Assembly (NCBI GenBank): GCA_038049695.1
Contig: CP142459.1
Coordinates: 68,812,001 to 68,876,000, forward strand
Length of the DNA stretch: 64,000 nucleotides
Direction: 5' to 3'
Origin: Cinnamomum chago
Lineage: Eukaryota; Streptophyta; Magnoliopsida; Laurales; Lauraceae
The notes under the pieces are model-generated. The model was not told where the DNA came from. It saw nothing but the letters and a program-made list of their open reading frames with translations, and did no database searches. Each line of letters begins with the position of its first letter. Position 1 is the stretch's first letter. Both the position numbers and the translations under genes were made by a program. Positions 20,335 to 33,077 of the stretch are shown piece after piece.

Positions 20335-23300
20335 CACTCCGACACCACTGCCTTTCTTGTTTCGAATCTGATATTTATCAGATTTGATGTAAATGCAAAT
20401 GCAAATGTCTCTGATTATTATTGTTACTGTTATTGTTACCATTGTTATCAATACCAAGATATGGAACTCTCTTCTTAATTTTTTTTAATGGATTCAGATC
20501 CAAATGCTTCTCTCTCCTTCTAAAATAATACATGTGCGTAGAAATCTAACAAATTTTTATTATGTTTTATTATCAGGAGTTTAGAACTTTTTGGGTGAAT
20601 TTGAATTTGAAACATCTGATCAATTAACATCATAATACATAAGCTTCTAAAATCGAATGCTAACATTCTACAGCACAATTTGACCTTAAATTTAGAAACC
20701 CACCAAGAAACACTTAAAAAATTGTGTTCTTTTAACTGTTACATGGCACAAGCACATAAGTAAAAGCAGTCACTAAATGAGCGTGCTCAGTTACATTATT
20801 AAGAAAGAAAAGGTCATTATTCAGGCTACAAAATTTTGAGATTCCTGTGGATTAAACCTAATCACCTCACATTCATTTCCCATGTTTGTCATCAACCCAA
20901 CTTTGATTTTTAATCACGTTTCACATGCAATGATGCCTTTGTACTTCACTCTTAAAGCTCAGATCACATAAAATTCATGGAGGTAGGTCAAATGTGTAGG
21001 GACATTGAGGATATTTGCTGAAGCAATTATCACCGTAATCAAATAATCATAGACTCCCCAAAATCTTTTTCTTTTTTTTTTTAAGTTGATTTACTTTTGC
21101 CATTGAATCCGACTGCAGCTAAGCTAATGATTGGATCGTTTTTAAATGGGATAAATGTCAATTCTGGAGGAAAGTGAGTGTAAATAGCTTGAGTTTCTCA
21201 AAGGTATGCCCACTCGACACAGAGGCAAAGAAGGGCCCGTTTCTTTATCATAATTTTAAGAACTCATGTTAAGAGAATTTTAAATTCTCTTAAAGTTGTC
21301 CATTTAGTTGGAATTCTAAGTCCCTCTTTTTTATTCCAAAAGGTCTTTTGGGTAATTGGAATTTAATTTGAAACTTTAATGAAAGAAACACAACATTTCA
21401 AATGACAGAAGACAAGATGTCACATTATATTCACAAAAAACTTCAAACTCCTAAATTCTTGTCATAAATATATGATAACCATCATTTAACAAGTCTAGAG
21501 TTTATCCAAACCTTATCCACATGAGCGAACACCTTCCATCCCACCTCCAAACAGAGGTCGGTGGTGGCTCAAAGTAGACCCTACATTGTGAACCCTATCA
21601 TATTATTGTAAGCAAGGGTGACAAAGCTTGACCCAGCTCACCCAACCTGATCTTCTGCACCGATCCCACATTATACACGGTTCAAATCTTGACCCGCATT
21701 TAATGGGTCAGACACAGATTGACAAGCCTAACTAGTCTAATTCCCCTAGCCTGTCTCTATAAACCTAATTGGAGCAGGACCACACATTTTTCTCAATTGG
21801 GAACTTTAGGCACCACTTTTGTGTCGCATGATATGAATGTCTAGGCCTCTTGATCTTTATGGAGAATTGCATGCAGACTGAATACATCTCAGCCATTTAA
21901 TAAACTACTAGTCAGACATGGGGTTAGCCCTCAAACCCAGAAAACCCATCTGAGCCGAACCCATAATTGTGAGTAGGTTCGTGTATCATCTCACAATGAA
22001 CAGAGATGGTTATGTAATCCTTGATCCATTTGAAAGGTGAAATGACAAATGATGAGAAGCACTTGATTCACAACAGGGTGGACCCAAGCAAAAGCTGTGA
22101 AACTGTTCGTAGGGCCACAATAAAAATTAATGAGTTGGGTGCTCCTGTGCGGTACCGTCCTTTTTCCAGCTTTGCTTCGTGAAATTGCAGTACCACGGAT
22201 GTCCGTGTATGTCATGATTTTTACATAAAGAAAGAGAGACCGACTTCTCTTCTTGACTTACCACTACTTGATGGTGAATTGGCTTAAAAAGAAACTTCTG
22301 TTCCAATCCCCCTGTGATTTAAGACATAAATTTCACTCTGTTATTTAGGCCTATCATAAGACTTATCATACATAAAATGTGCTATTTAACTTTTGTTATC
22401 ATTTATTTAAGCCTGTGCTTTTTCAGTTCTCTGGCTAACTTTTGATTAAAATTTGATTTGGGCAAGAGTAAAACAAAAGGATAGGTGAGTTTAAGTTGGT
22501 TCTTATACATGTTATAAATATTCAACTGGAAACTAAGTTTATATATATATATATATTAATAAATATTATACTAGTTCTTATTCTTTATGTATGGTCTACT
22601 CCATTTTTTAGGCCACCTAACTTGCCTATGATTGAGTTACCTCCCAACATCCAATCCTATCCTCATAAGAGAAGGGGAAGAAGAAAGACGCAAGTTCAAA
22701 TTTAACACTCATCCGATTGTTACTCATGTTGGATTGATATTTAAAAATATATCATTAAACTCAACGGGTGTGAATTAAGGGGTAAGGATGATTTTATTGT
22801 AGTTAGCATTTTATACAATCCTATATATCAAGATCTTTGCATCACCCAACTCCCCCTTAATTGATATGCCCTAGGTGGGGCCATAGAGTTTGCACGATAT
22901 TTTGTGCAGATGGTTCAATGTGTGTTTGCATGTGTAAATATTTTCCAACGTCATATTATTATGGTACCACTTGACCTCTATAGGAAACTTCAGGTCATGC
23001 TATCATGGAGATTCATCGGCGATTGATGAGCAGCATCACGGCTTCTTCGTTATATCATTTTTTTCTCTCTATATTAAGAGCTTATTTGTTTTGAAATTTT
23101 TTTGAGAGGAATTGTGTCTGCTGGGCAAGGGCGGGCACAAGAAATTTAACTTGGAAAGGCTTAATGTAAAAGAAATATTGTGGGAAGGGAAAAATATTAA
23201 AGAAAAAAATACATTAATAATTAGAATGGGGGGGGGGGGGTTGATTTTTGAGAATTCCCCGCTAGGGTGGGGGTTTCAGCTCCCAAACCCTTGTACTTGG

Positions 23301-23877
23301 GTCCGCCATTTCTATTGGGGGATTGGGGGATTCCTAACATTGGTTTTAGTCTTTATCTCGTAAGCATCTCAAATGCTTTAATTGTAGAATCTTGAATGCT
23401 AAGACATATGAAAAGCTAATTTTATCTATTAAAATTCTCATAATTCTAGTATTATGGATGCTTGGTGGCGATGAACAACTTGACTTCCACTTTTTGGGAA
23501 CAACATTTGGAATTCTCCTAATGCTGTTAATCAAAATCTCTCATAATTCTTACAAACAAACATGCCACAAATACTCATGGACACACCTTTGCACCCTATC
23601 TAAAGTCCTCACCACAACACATCATGGTTGATCTCTGGTAGTTTTTGTGTGGAGGGAAGATGCCTAATCTTAGTATTGACTAAAGAGAAATGTTCCCATT
23701 TGTTGGTCACATTTCACCATATGCATGTCTGGTGATGGTTTATATAGGGTTGGTTGTTTTTCACTTTAAAGGAACGGCCATCATTTAATGAGCATAAATA
23801 CACAGATCAAGTGACAACAAATGTTTCCACCTAAGATGGTAAATAATTCCTGACCTTCATGGCCTCATCTCTTTAAT
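20335..23877. other. Intergenic region downstream of the trihelix gene
   Basis: No gene is supportable; all open frames are short and unrecognised. It holds AT-rich unique-looking sequence, an (AT)n run near 22540-22556 and a run of 13 G near 23228. A possible hAT-like relic lies between about 23129 (CAAGGGCGGGCACAAG) and 23318 (CTTGGGTCCGCC), whose ends resemble the CAGNGGCGGA termini of elements at 39036 and 51130. The 3' UTR of the trihelix gene probably occupies the first few hundred bases. Confidence 0.5.
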
Positions 23878-24118
23878 GAGCAAACAGGGGATTCGGTTCC
23901 CTCTAGGATAAGGATCCCCTATTTGGTCCAAACAGGGGATCCCTGTTTGGACCAAACAAGGGCCTCCACGTGGGGGGGCGGAAGGGAGGCAGAGGAAAGC
24001 AAAAGTCAGTCTTTTTCTTTTCTCCGCCTCCCTTTCGCCCCCCCCCCACGTGGAGGCCTCTGTTTGGTCCAAACAGGGATCCCCTGTTTGGAGCAAACAG
24101 GGGATCCGGTTCCCTCTA
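23878..24118. mobile_element. Foldback element with nested palindromes
   Basis: Two arms of about 78 bp, 23928-24006 and 24013-24091, are near-perfect inverted repeats around a very short spacer. They share 'gatccctgtttggaccaaac', 'gcctccacgtgggggg' and a purine-rich 'gggaggc' stretch. On each side sits a smaller palindrome built from GGATCCCC and CAAACAGGGGATCC (23912-23942 and 24077-24107). The outermost 28 bases (23878-23905 and 24091-24118) are direct repeats differing at one position. The whole would fold into a strong hairpin. It does not match a MITE family that I can name. Confidence 0.75.
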
Positions 24119-26203
24119 TAAAATGTCCACATGTTTCAATTACTTTTATTGTCCATTTCTCAGGTGAAAACGAAATGATGGAAGAAGTGGAAAGAAAAAT
24201 AAATAACTTGATGGGACTACCAATTAAGGAAGTCCCCCGTCTCCCCTCAATCTTAAATCGAGGCAGTGGTCCCCGTTACTTCCAAGATACGGGGGATCGC
24301 CTGCACCTGTAGTCAGTTGGACCACTGAACTTCCCCTTTACAAGATCAATTCGCAAATTCTCTCAAAACGCTCATCTTAACATTTCCCTTCTTCTTTCTT
24401 GTTTTTCCTTTCTCTATTTTATCCCAGCTATAGGAGGCTGGAATCCCCCCTTGAGTGATCATAGTGGATCTCGTGTGAGGTAATGGAGCCCTCCGAAGAT
24501 GGAAGTAGACTTCAAATGAGGTGACAAAGTTCTCTAGTGAGGTAAGGTGGGCAGTAAAGTGAGAATTGACACCTCTTACCACTTAGGCAAGAGACCTTTC
24601 TAAAAATAAAAAAAACAAAAAGAACATTCTTTGATTTTGATATTTGGCCGACCTATTCACAAGTATTCACCCTTCTTAACTAATGGTTTATCCTTGTTTG
24701 AACGTGATCAATAAATTAATCACCATTCAATTCTACCACATAAAACTCATATTTGGAAGGTCTAAAGAACTAAAGGCTAAAACTATTTGATCAACCTGAT
24801 ATTTTTCTGGTTTTTATATCCGCTTGCAATTAATCTGATCGACTTATAGATCGAGGGATTGTTCTTTGAACATGTATATGATATCAAAGTGTCAACACCA
24901 CTCAAATATGAGTAAATTTATCCATTCTACTCCACCCCTTTACTTTACCATGAATCCAAACCCAAGTGGGGTCCCTAAATAAAATGACCAAAATGCCCCA
25001 CATCCACAGATGAAATATCATCTACCCAGCAAATTCAATGCGTTTTTGGTGTGGGTAGACTAGGGACAGGTCGATTGTCGGTTTCTCATGTTTGGTTCGT
25101 TTTGTCATTTTCCAGGGAAAGTGGGGGTAATTTGGGGGACATGGAGAGAGTAGGAGGGTGTGGAAGGGTAGAATCGGGAAATTGGATTGTAGCGGGGGTA
25201 AATTGATTGGGAGGTGGGTCTTTCGTTTGTTGTTGAAATATGATTTCTGTTTACTACCACTACGCCACGGCCTGGGCCCCTGACAATGCATGTCAGATTT
25301 TCCCTCAGTAGTCAAATATATAGTCAAATCTTGTTTGACCGACACGGAGGATCCGTTACATACTTTACATAATACCCCTTTTCTTCTGCTGAAATTACTC
25401 CCTGCACCTAAACGCTTTGTATCTGCAATTTCCCGTTTTCTCCTTGCCGAGTATTTCGTGGTTGGACTCGAGAATTTAGATTTTTTTTTTTTTTAATTCA
25501 GACAGTTCAAAATAAAATTCCAATGATCCCTTTTAGTTATATATCTTCAAACTTCAGCTCAATTGGAATGGGTACCACCATCTGATTAAACTTTTGTTGG
25601 AAATTTGATTAATTATGTATTAGTAAGGATGTCAGGTCAACAGTCGATCATTTTTTTAATCATGTGTTCAATCTTTTGGTGGACACCACTCCTATTAGTT
25701 AAGTGAAATATAAGGCTATTTAATTAATTGGAGGAGATGGGACTCATTGTGAAAGGTCCAAATCATCTCTCTATAGGCCTCATGATGGAGTTCCAAAAAT
25801 GGATTACACGATTTCCATTTAGCAATTACAGCAGAGGATCCAAACTCAGAAACCATGGATTTTGAAATTCTGTGTTATAATCACTTCATTTTGTTAGAAA
25901 TTCCTAACAAGAGAAATTCTGGATATTAATGCTTGCAATCAAACAGTCCCCCCTCCCCCCAAAAAAAAGAAAAAAAAATAGGCCTTAAATATTGAGAAAT
26001 TATCACATTATTTTCTTCATCCTTTTTTTTTTTTTTTTTTAGTTCTTGTTTCGAGATTGAGCCATATGTTAAAGTGGATGGTCAAACAAGGTTGCACCAA
26101 ACCATTCACTCTAACTTACCCTTTGATTTAGTTTTTAAAACATGGAGAGAAAACATAGTCAAACAAGATGACAGGTGGCACCTTTGTATTATGAGAGGAC
26201 TTA
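24119..26203. other. Intergenic region
   Basis: No gene is supportable. The frame at 25022-25345 (minus) has no family resemblance and no exon context. Poly(T) tracts (25480-25494, 26024-26041) and short AT-rich runs are present. The rest looks unique and non-coding. Confidence 0.5.
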
Positions 26204-27252
26204 GGTGGCATTTGGCATCTCTTATTATTGCCTCTACATGTCTTAAGACTGTTTGTAACAGTTTTAAGACTGTTTGGTAACTCAAGGTGCAAAGTCCATT
26301 TGAAATGGAGTTTAGATGATTTGCCTCCATTTCAAGAAGCCAGCAAAAGGAGCAGAATTGAATCAGTGGATTGTGTCAGAAGCGGAAAGACTCATGTGGC
26401 TACAGTGAGTTGGACGTCCTCATGGGACAGTCCGTTTTTTTATTTTTTTTAATTTATGAGACCCAAAGTCATGATCCGGACCGCTAGATATATGAAGAAG
26501 GTCAAACACGGCCATGTGTCAAAATTTAAACCGTTGATCTATCTCGAATCTCGAGATATTTGTAAAAAATCATGAGTCATTCGATCTAATATTCTGGACA
26601 TTGTGGGCCCCATAATCACGATCCGATCCGTTGGTTCTCTTTGGAGGGCCAAAAACGGCTATGGGCCCAAAATTGAGCCTCTAATTCAAAGTGGATCATG
26701 AGATATTTACAAAAACGTTTTTGACCATCGATGTCCCATGCCTTAGTGATTGAGTCTTGAAGTTGTACACAGCAGTGTGGTTTTTTTTTTTTTTTAAATT
26801 CAGGCACCATAAATCATGATCCAAACCATTGGATATATTCAAAAGATTATTCACGACTAAGGGTCCAAATTTTAGCCATTGGATCATCATAGATTTTGAG
26901 ATATTTACAAAAAACGACAGACATTTATATATACTTTTTTTAAAATCATGGCCCCTAAATGCAATATCCAAACCAAAATGAAAATCCAAACCACCTATAG
27001 TAATTAAAATGTGGAACACGTGTTTGAGATAAAATTTCAACCGTTGGATGATCACAGATCTTGATATATTTGCAAAATGCCCAGACCATTAGATCTATTT
27101 TTACATGTGTCTTACCAAACAGTCTATTTTTAAAATATCTATGTCTTACCAAACAGTCTATTTGTAAAACATCAATTTCAAACCGCTCCATTTGAAATAG
27201 ATCTATATCATACAGATCTGTTTCGTAAAGATAAGATTTGCCAAACAAGCCC
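26204..27252. mobile_element. Harbinger/Tourist-like element with internal repeats
   Basis: The left end reads GGTGGCATTTGGCATCTCTT, and the reverse complement of the right end reads GGGCTTGTTTGGCAAATCTT. The 3-bp sequence TTA flanks both ends (26201-26203 and 27253-27255), as expected for PIF/Harbinger insertions. Subterminal 'gactgtttggtaa' on the left is mirrored by 'ttaccaaacagtc' on the right. The interior carries about four diverged copies of a 145-200 bp unit and no coding sequence. The element is non-autonomous, and the assignment rests on its ends and flanks. Confidence 0.6.
26459..27085. repeat. Diverged tandem repeats inside the Harbinger-like element
   Basis: Units starting near 26459, 26607, 26805 and 26950 share the order 'atgatccraaccrttgg', a central 'aaaattt.arccgttggat' block and 'gagatatttacaaaaa'. 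Spacing varies from about 145 to 200 bases. Copies are heavily diverged. Confidence 0.6.
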
Positions 27253-27255
27253 TTA

Positions 27256-28816
27256 GTGGTCGAAATAGAACAATCACTTATATCGGCCAACCAACAAATA
27301 GCGCGGCCGTTGAGAAGGAAAATAGGGAAATATCCACATTCTACACAAAATCTCTTGAGATTGAAAAGTGAACGAAAGTGATCAAACTCTCATACTTGCT
27401 GAATTCACGGTAGATGTATACTTAGAGAAGTTGATAGGATTAACAAACATAAGCTTTTTTTTTCTATATTTTTATTTCCTGTTACCTCTCTCTTATATTG
27501 TATCTTCACCTTGTGTTTTCATGGATATAGGATATGGTAATGAGTAATTCTTGAGAGAGAGAGAGAGAGACTTTAGTAATATGAGTGATAAGCAAAAGAC
27601 ATAACAGAGATTTTGATTTCATGCACATTGCTAAAAATTTTAATTTTTATCTTTTAGCATTCATAGTAAAAAGTACTTAGCATATGATAGAGATAGTTAT
27701 AAATACTGAGGTGATCAAGTCCAACTACTGTATAATTACACATTGTGCGGTCTTGTTCAGCTGTTTACATATATACTTGAACTTTAATTTAGTTCTATCA
27801 TAATCTCTAAACAAAGCTTTATAAAGTGAACAATAGGATAAACTCGCTCCATCTGGCGTGAAGGCCTGTTAAAACATGTGCACAGTCATCAAAAAAAAAA
27901 AAAAAATAGCAGTTAGGCCACAGAATAAAACCTAACCAATGAACTTTCCATCCAACCATTTGCCTGACAATTTAAGAAGCTGAAATGTAACCCACAGACT
28001 ATACTACAATGGAAGTAGTGCAGCATATTTTTCTTCTTCTGCTTCTCTTTCTTCTTTTCTTCAAATCCATTTCCTATTCCTGGGTGTAAGATTGCCCCCT
28101 TTATATTGGTCATTTCAAAATGTTGAATGCCAAAGATAATTATAAAAAGGCTTATGATATCAATAGTCTGATCAGATAATTAAAGACTGCCCAGACAGTT
28201 AGCATTGGCCTGTTGGTGAAGTTTATGTTGAAGCCTATTAACATATTTGGGGATGAGAATTGAGCCCCAGATGACTTGATGACCGAGAATAGTGTGGATG
28301 ATAAGTTAAGAAGAAGCAGAAACTGTAGAGAGAGAGAGAGAGAGAGGGAGCGAGCTTGGTCATGGTGTGGTGGGACTTGGGAGGAATAGATGCGGATCCT
28401 GATGACACTGATTGGGTGATAAAGGTACCCTGAAAAGAAACAGACCTGATCTGACTCGACATGGAGAATGGCAGAATGCAGCAGCAAATGAAGTGTCCCG
28501 GTCAAGTTGCTGGTCAATTTTTCTCAATTTCCCCAAAATGCCCTTCCTACCATTTGATCCCCTCTACATCTCACGCTGCATTCAGCCAAGCTTCAGCTTC
28601 GCTTCAACAATACGCCGAGCCGAGCTTCACTGACAAAGTTTCCTGCTCAAACTCCAGCTTCATCAGAAACTTAGCCCAAGCCAAGCCAAGCCAAGCTTAA
28701 GATAAGCTCAGCTAAAAAACGCATTAACAAGTTTAATCACACACATTTCATACAACGTCCTTGTTAATATACAAGGTTGAGATATCATAATGCAGCAGGG
28801 CTAATGCAGTGGTTAT
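27256..28816. other. Intergenic region
   Basis: No gene is supportable. Purine dinucleotide (GA)n runs occur near 27551-27570 and 28328-28347. A 'ccaagccaagccaagctt' tract is at 28677-28698. The remaining sequence is AT-rich and without recognisable coding signal. Confidence 0.5.
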
Positions 28817-28849
28817 ATACCTTTCTCGGCCTTTTGGCAAAGATCAAGT
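28817..28849 (+). pseudogene. 5' fragment of U2 snRNA
   Basis: The 33 bases from ATACCTTTCTCGGCCTTTTG through GATCAAGT match the very conserved 5' end of U2 spliceosomal RNA, with one substitution (GGCAAAG in place of GGCTAAG). The match stops just before the branch-site recognition segment, and the sequence then continues as unrelated AT-rich DNA. No plant snRNA upstream element was seen. This is a truncated copy, not a working gene. Confidence 0.8.
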
Positions 28850-31800
28850 AAGCAAGCGGCCATAATGTAAACTAAAATGTAGCATTTAAGGTTTTTTTTT
28901 TTTCTTCCTTAATTTAGGCCTGCTAAATGAGTACCCCTCAATTAACCCTGCAAAATCACGATTATGAAAAGAGAACCTTCAACAACCAAGCCCACCTTAA
29001 CATTGAATGGATGTATAATTCGATTTTGGCAGTCCATGATGATCAAGGAAACAAGCAGTGGAAAGTAAAATCTCTTCTTTCTATTCAGATGTTCCCACTA
29101 AACTTATTTTTAAATATACACACATGGGCGCATTTAGATTTATTGGGTCCATTAGATTTAAAGAGAGCACATAGATAAGCATTTAGGTATTTTTGCTGTA
29201 GTCCAATCTAAAGTCACATGATGTACCAATATTAGTAGATGAAAAGAGGTGCTTTTGACCTCTTGGCTCTGATTTATATTTAAGGATTCTGCTCGTGTAT
29301 AACTGTTTTAAGATCTGATATTTGTTCTTGAATGATCCAAATTCAAAGATTTTCTATCAAGTCATTTATACAGTATTTTTGGGCAGTGTGATATCGTATA
29401 TATTATATTATGCAATATCTTAGTGCTTTGTGATATCACACCCTTTGTCGTATAAACAGCTATGCATAAAATATTTACACTTTAATTGTTTTGAGACTAA
29501 TGTTAGATCTACGGCCTCAAAATCTCTTATATCCAATATATCAATCTCCCTTTTATTAGATGGGGTCCCTGGCCTCTCTAAAACTATTAGTTATAAAACC
29601 TGGCCTCTCTAAAACTATTAGTTATAAAACCATTACAAAAGGGTTCTAACCCACTATTTCCACTCAGTGGACCCCACTATTGAATTTCTTTAGCTGGTCA
29701 TTCCTACCAAAACCTCAAGACGTTAGTAGAGGCAGCGGAAGTACTTTTCAATATTCCTCTATGGGTGCAACCCACTTCTCAATACTCTCCCTCAGGTGCA
29801 CACTTTTGGCGACACGTTTTTTTTTTTTTTTTGCGCCGAGTTGTTCATTCTGAGACTCGAACGCATGACCGATTGTTTCTGATACCATATTAAATTTCTT
29901 TAACTAATCATTTCTACCAAAACCTTAAGACATTAGTGAAGAGAGCGAAAATACTTTTCAATATTTTCCGTCGTATAGAGCCCACTTCTCAATACCCACT
30001 AGGCCCTAAAACTCTCTGTTTTCAAAAAGGGTCTGCTGCTGCTGCTTCTACATACTCTTGTCCATATGCCATTGCCAGCAGATTATAGGAGGCCGTAAAC
30101 GGCGAAAGGAAGAGGTCAATTTGGTAGATGGAAGAAAGAAAGAAGGGCAAATACGAACATTGAAATGAAAAAGGCCAGAGAGGTTTGACTGTCCGTTTGA
30201 CCGAGGCATGTCATTGCTGTCAGAGGCATCACCACACCTCGATTTTGCTGCTGGCCCTTTTCCCACACCCCCACTTCCATCTTCTCAACAATCTATCGTT
30301 TTCTCTATTCACATCAAGATCAATTCCATACTTGTGTTGTGGCCTGTGGGCTGATGAAAATATCATGATTATGATCAAGGCATCAGATTTTATCACAGCC
30401 ATCTAATCCTTCATCAATCAAGAGTATTAGATCTGTGAAACAGGGCGTGTATAAAGATAATAAAAATTGATCATGATTATAATAAAGAAATAGAATGTAT
30501 GCAGCGGATCCCAACATATGACGAGGCTTTAATGATAATGATGATAATGATAGATGTGATATGAGATGGGGATGGAAATTTGTCTTCTCATATGATAATA
30601 ATTAATAGTCACGAAATGATGGTGGTTTTCAGAGGGGCCCAACCTTCAGGTGTTGACAGGAAGGGTCCACTGAAAAGTGTGTGGACATGACTTGCAAGTG
30701 GGAAATAAGTTTACTGGGAGTGTTTTTAAGGCCCCCCCCACACAAGTATACTAGACATAGAGGGGTTGTTTTAGTCGGTTCTCTTCCTGAATATGGATAC
30801 GTGCATGTGCCATTGGCATACCTGTTCCTCCTATTTTTTAGGTCACATACCAGGGAGTTTATTCAACAAGTTTTGGAGGTTTAATCATCTGCATAACATT
30901 GTTAAAAAAACTCAATTAAAGAAGTTATTGAAGTGTTCATAAAGTGTATTAACTCTAGGTGTTTTTTTATATAAGTCTCAAAAAAATATGTTGAATTATC
31001 ACAAGCAGTGAAATAAAATATTACAATATTATTAATGTACATTGTGATAGATGTTATGATGTTATTTTAAAACTATTGTCATGATATTATTGCAATGAAA
31101 TTAACATGTTGTGGCTAATGCTACCTATGGCCTATTCAAGAATTCCATGTTTCAATTTAGACAATATATTATATTTATGCTTTTATTTCCAGAATATTTT
31201 ATTTTCACCATTATTTCTTTATACTGTATCAATTAAACTCCAAATTCTAAAATTATCCTGATATTACGCGCCACTATTATTATCAAAGTAACTATATCTG
31301 TGGCATTCATCATACATGCAAGTAGAGTAGCTAAATTAGATCATATAGTTTTTTTTTTTCTTTTATTGGTTTTTGACAATTCAAAGTATCTCCCTCCCAG
31401 CCTAGCCCAGAAGCCTTTGGCCCTAAGGCCGAGGAACACTCGATTCTGAACAGCCAAGAACTAATCCCAGTGGGCACATGCAAATCCTTTTATCCACATA
31501 CATCAGGTGAAACTATGGAAAGTGGCCAATGTAGATAGGTATCCAACACAAGACTTCTCCGCTTCATGAGGGGCATGTAAGAATTTAATTGTTATCTATT
31601 AAAGAGCGGCCCATTAGGATTGAGTCATTTCTAATCAAGGACCGTAATACCAGATCCCCCTGCTAGAATGCTTGATAAACCACGTTAAAAAGGTAATTTT
31701 TGCAAAAACTGGTAGGAAGCATGTCTTCCCAACTCTTTATCGTAGTATGGGAGTGAGAATCAAGTTGGAATTAGGGCAATGATTTGAGTCTGTAGAAAGT

Positions 31801-33077
31801 GTAAGGGGCCGTTTGTGCAGCAGGATTTGCTGTGGAAAGTTTGTGCCTTCCTCGTTGCATTTAGTATAGCGATGGAACAATCAGAAAGTCTCAAGTTTTG
31901 GCGGCTTTTTGTAGGCAAGAGGGGATCCCCAAATCCTACCATCCCAGGTCGGACTCTCGATGCCACAGAAGTCTTCCAAGGCTCTAATGGATGAGAAATG
32001 AATGGTTGAAAGAAAACAAAGATGTACTATAACAGGTCCCCAGAACTATTCATAGTATGGCCTCACATTTTTCCAGTTGGCATCAGTCATTCTGACCACC
32101 CAAAATGCATTCAATTGAATCAGAAGCAATGATTCAACTCTGCAACTTAGAAAGTCCGTCTGGAGGGAGCCCAAGAAAGAGCACTAGGAAGAATGATAGA
32201 GCAATAGCAGATAAACCTGTTGGAGTTATTGCAGCTGATTTTCAATGGCTTTAATTTGAAGCCTTGAATGCGACTGAAACTCCGTTTCTTACTGCCTTAG
32301 ATTATATTTTACCATTTTATTTTCTTCAAAACAAAAAGATCCAAAACAAACCATAATAATAGTCTGTGAATGTATTAACCATTATGTTATGGGTTTGTTC
32401 CCAGCCAATTGGAGGAGCAAAACTGTACTTCTAAAACCTTGATTTAGCAGAGGAGAAAAGTTTGATCCATTTAGATGTACATCAAGCCCAAGAAGATCAA
32501 GCAGAAGTATAAAGAGGCATCACAGCAATGGAAGAACATGCAGTTACATGATTTTGGGTATTCCAAAGTTCTGTTGTTCAACATCTCCGAGGAACCAACC
32601 ATAACCATAACCCCGTGTTCCTGCAAATCTGTACAAGAAAAAGCATTGGGGCTCTCACACAACTAAAGTCATACAGCATACCATCACATGCAAAACAGAG
32701 TGAGACAGAATTTCAGGTTACAGTGGATCCAATGCACTACAGTAGAGAAGACTTCAATATGATGGGATGATGAATTGAGGTGTACAACATCCACAGAGGA
32801 ACTCAAGTGTGGACTGGAACAAGTATGTTCAAAGAGTGTGGTCCATTTGATTGTGATTAGATTTGCCCATAGCCCATAAGAGTATTTTTTGTTAAGGGCA
32901 TATATTACCAACGCATTCCCTCCAACACAATATTCATATCATTAATGAAATTGTCACTAGAATTCCTGTCCTAGAAATTTCAATAGCATTGAAACGTTTT
33001 TCAATACATCGATCTTCTACTCATACAAGAATCAAAACTCATACAGAAACTGCAGGACTTTTGATGAAAAAAGGACA
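28850..33077. other. Intergenic region with small duplications
   Basis: No gene is supportable. It holds a 31-bp perfect tandem duplication (29568-29629) and two diverged copies of a block of about 100 bp beginning 'aatttctttarctrrtca' near 29683 and 29893. The latter include 'accaaaacctyaagac' and 'cccacttctcaatac'. A T-rich tract at 31350-31360 followed by a GC-richer block may be the tail of a minus-strand retroposon, unresolved. The 3' UTR of the O-fucosyltransferase gene probably lies just left of 33078. Confidence 0.5.
29568..29629. repeat. 31-bp perfect tandem duplication
   Basis: The unit beginning CCTGGCCTCTCTAAAAC occurs twice head to tail without a mismatch (29568-29598 and 29599-29629), so the duplication is recent. 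Confidence 0.9.

Noticed and set aside
25022..25345. Minus-strand frame of 107 codons as a gene
   Set aside because: No recognisable domain, no splice-site context, and composition like intergenic DNA.
28817..28849. A functional U2 snRNA gene
   Set aside because: Only the first 33 bases are present, one is changed, and no plant snRNA promoter element or 3' box was seen.
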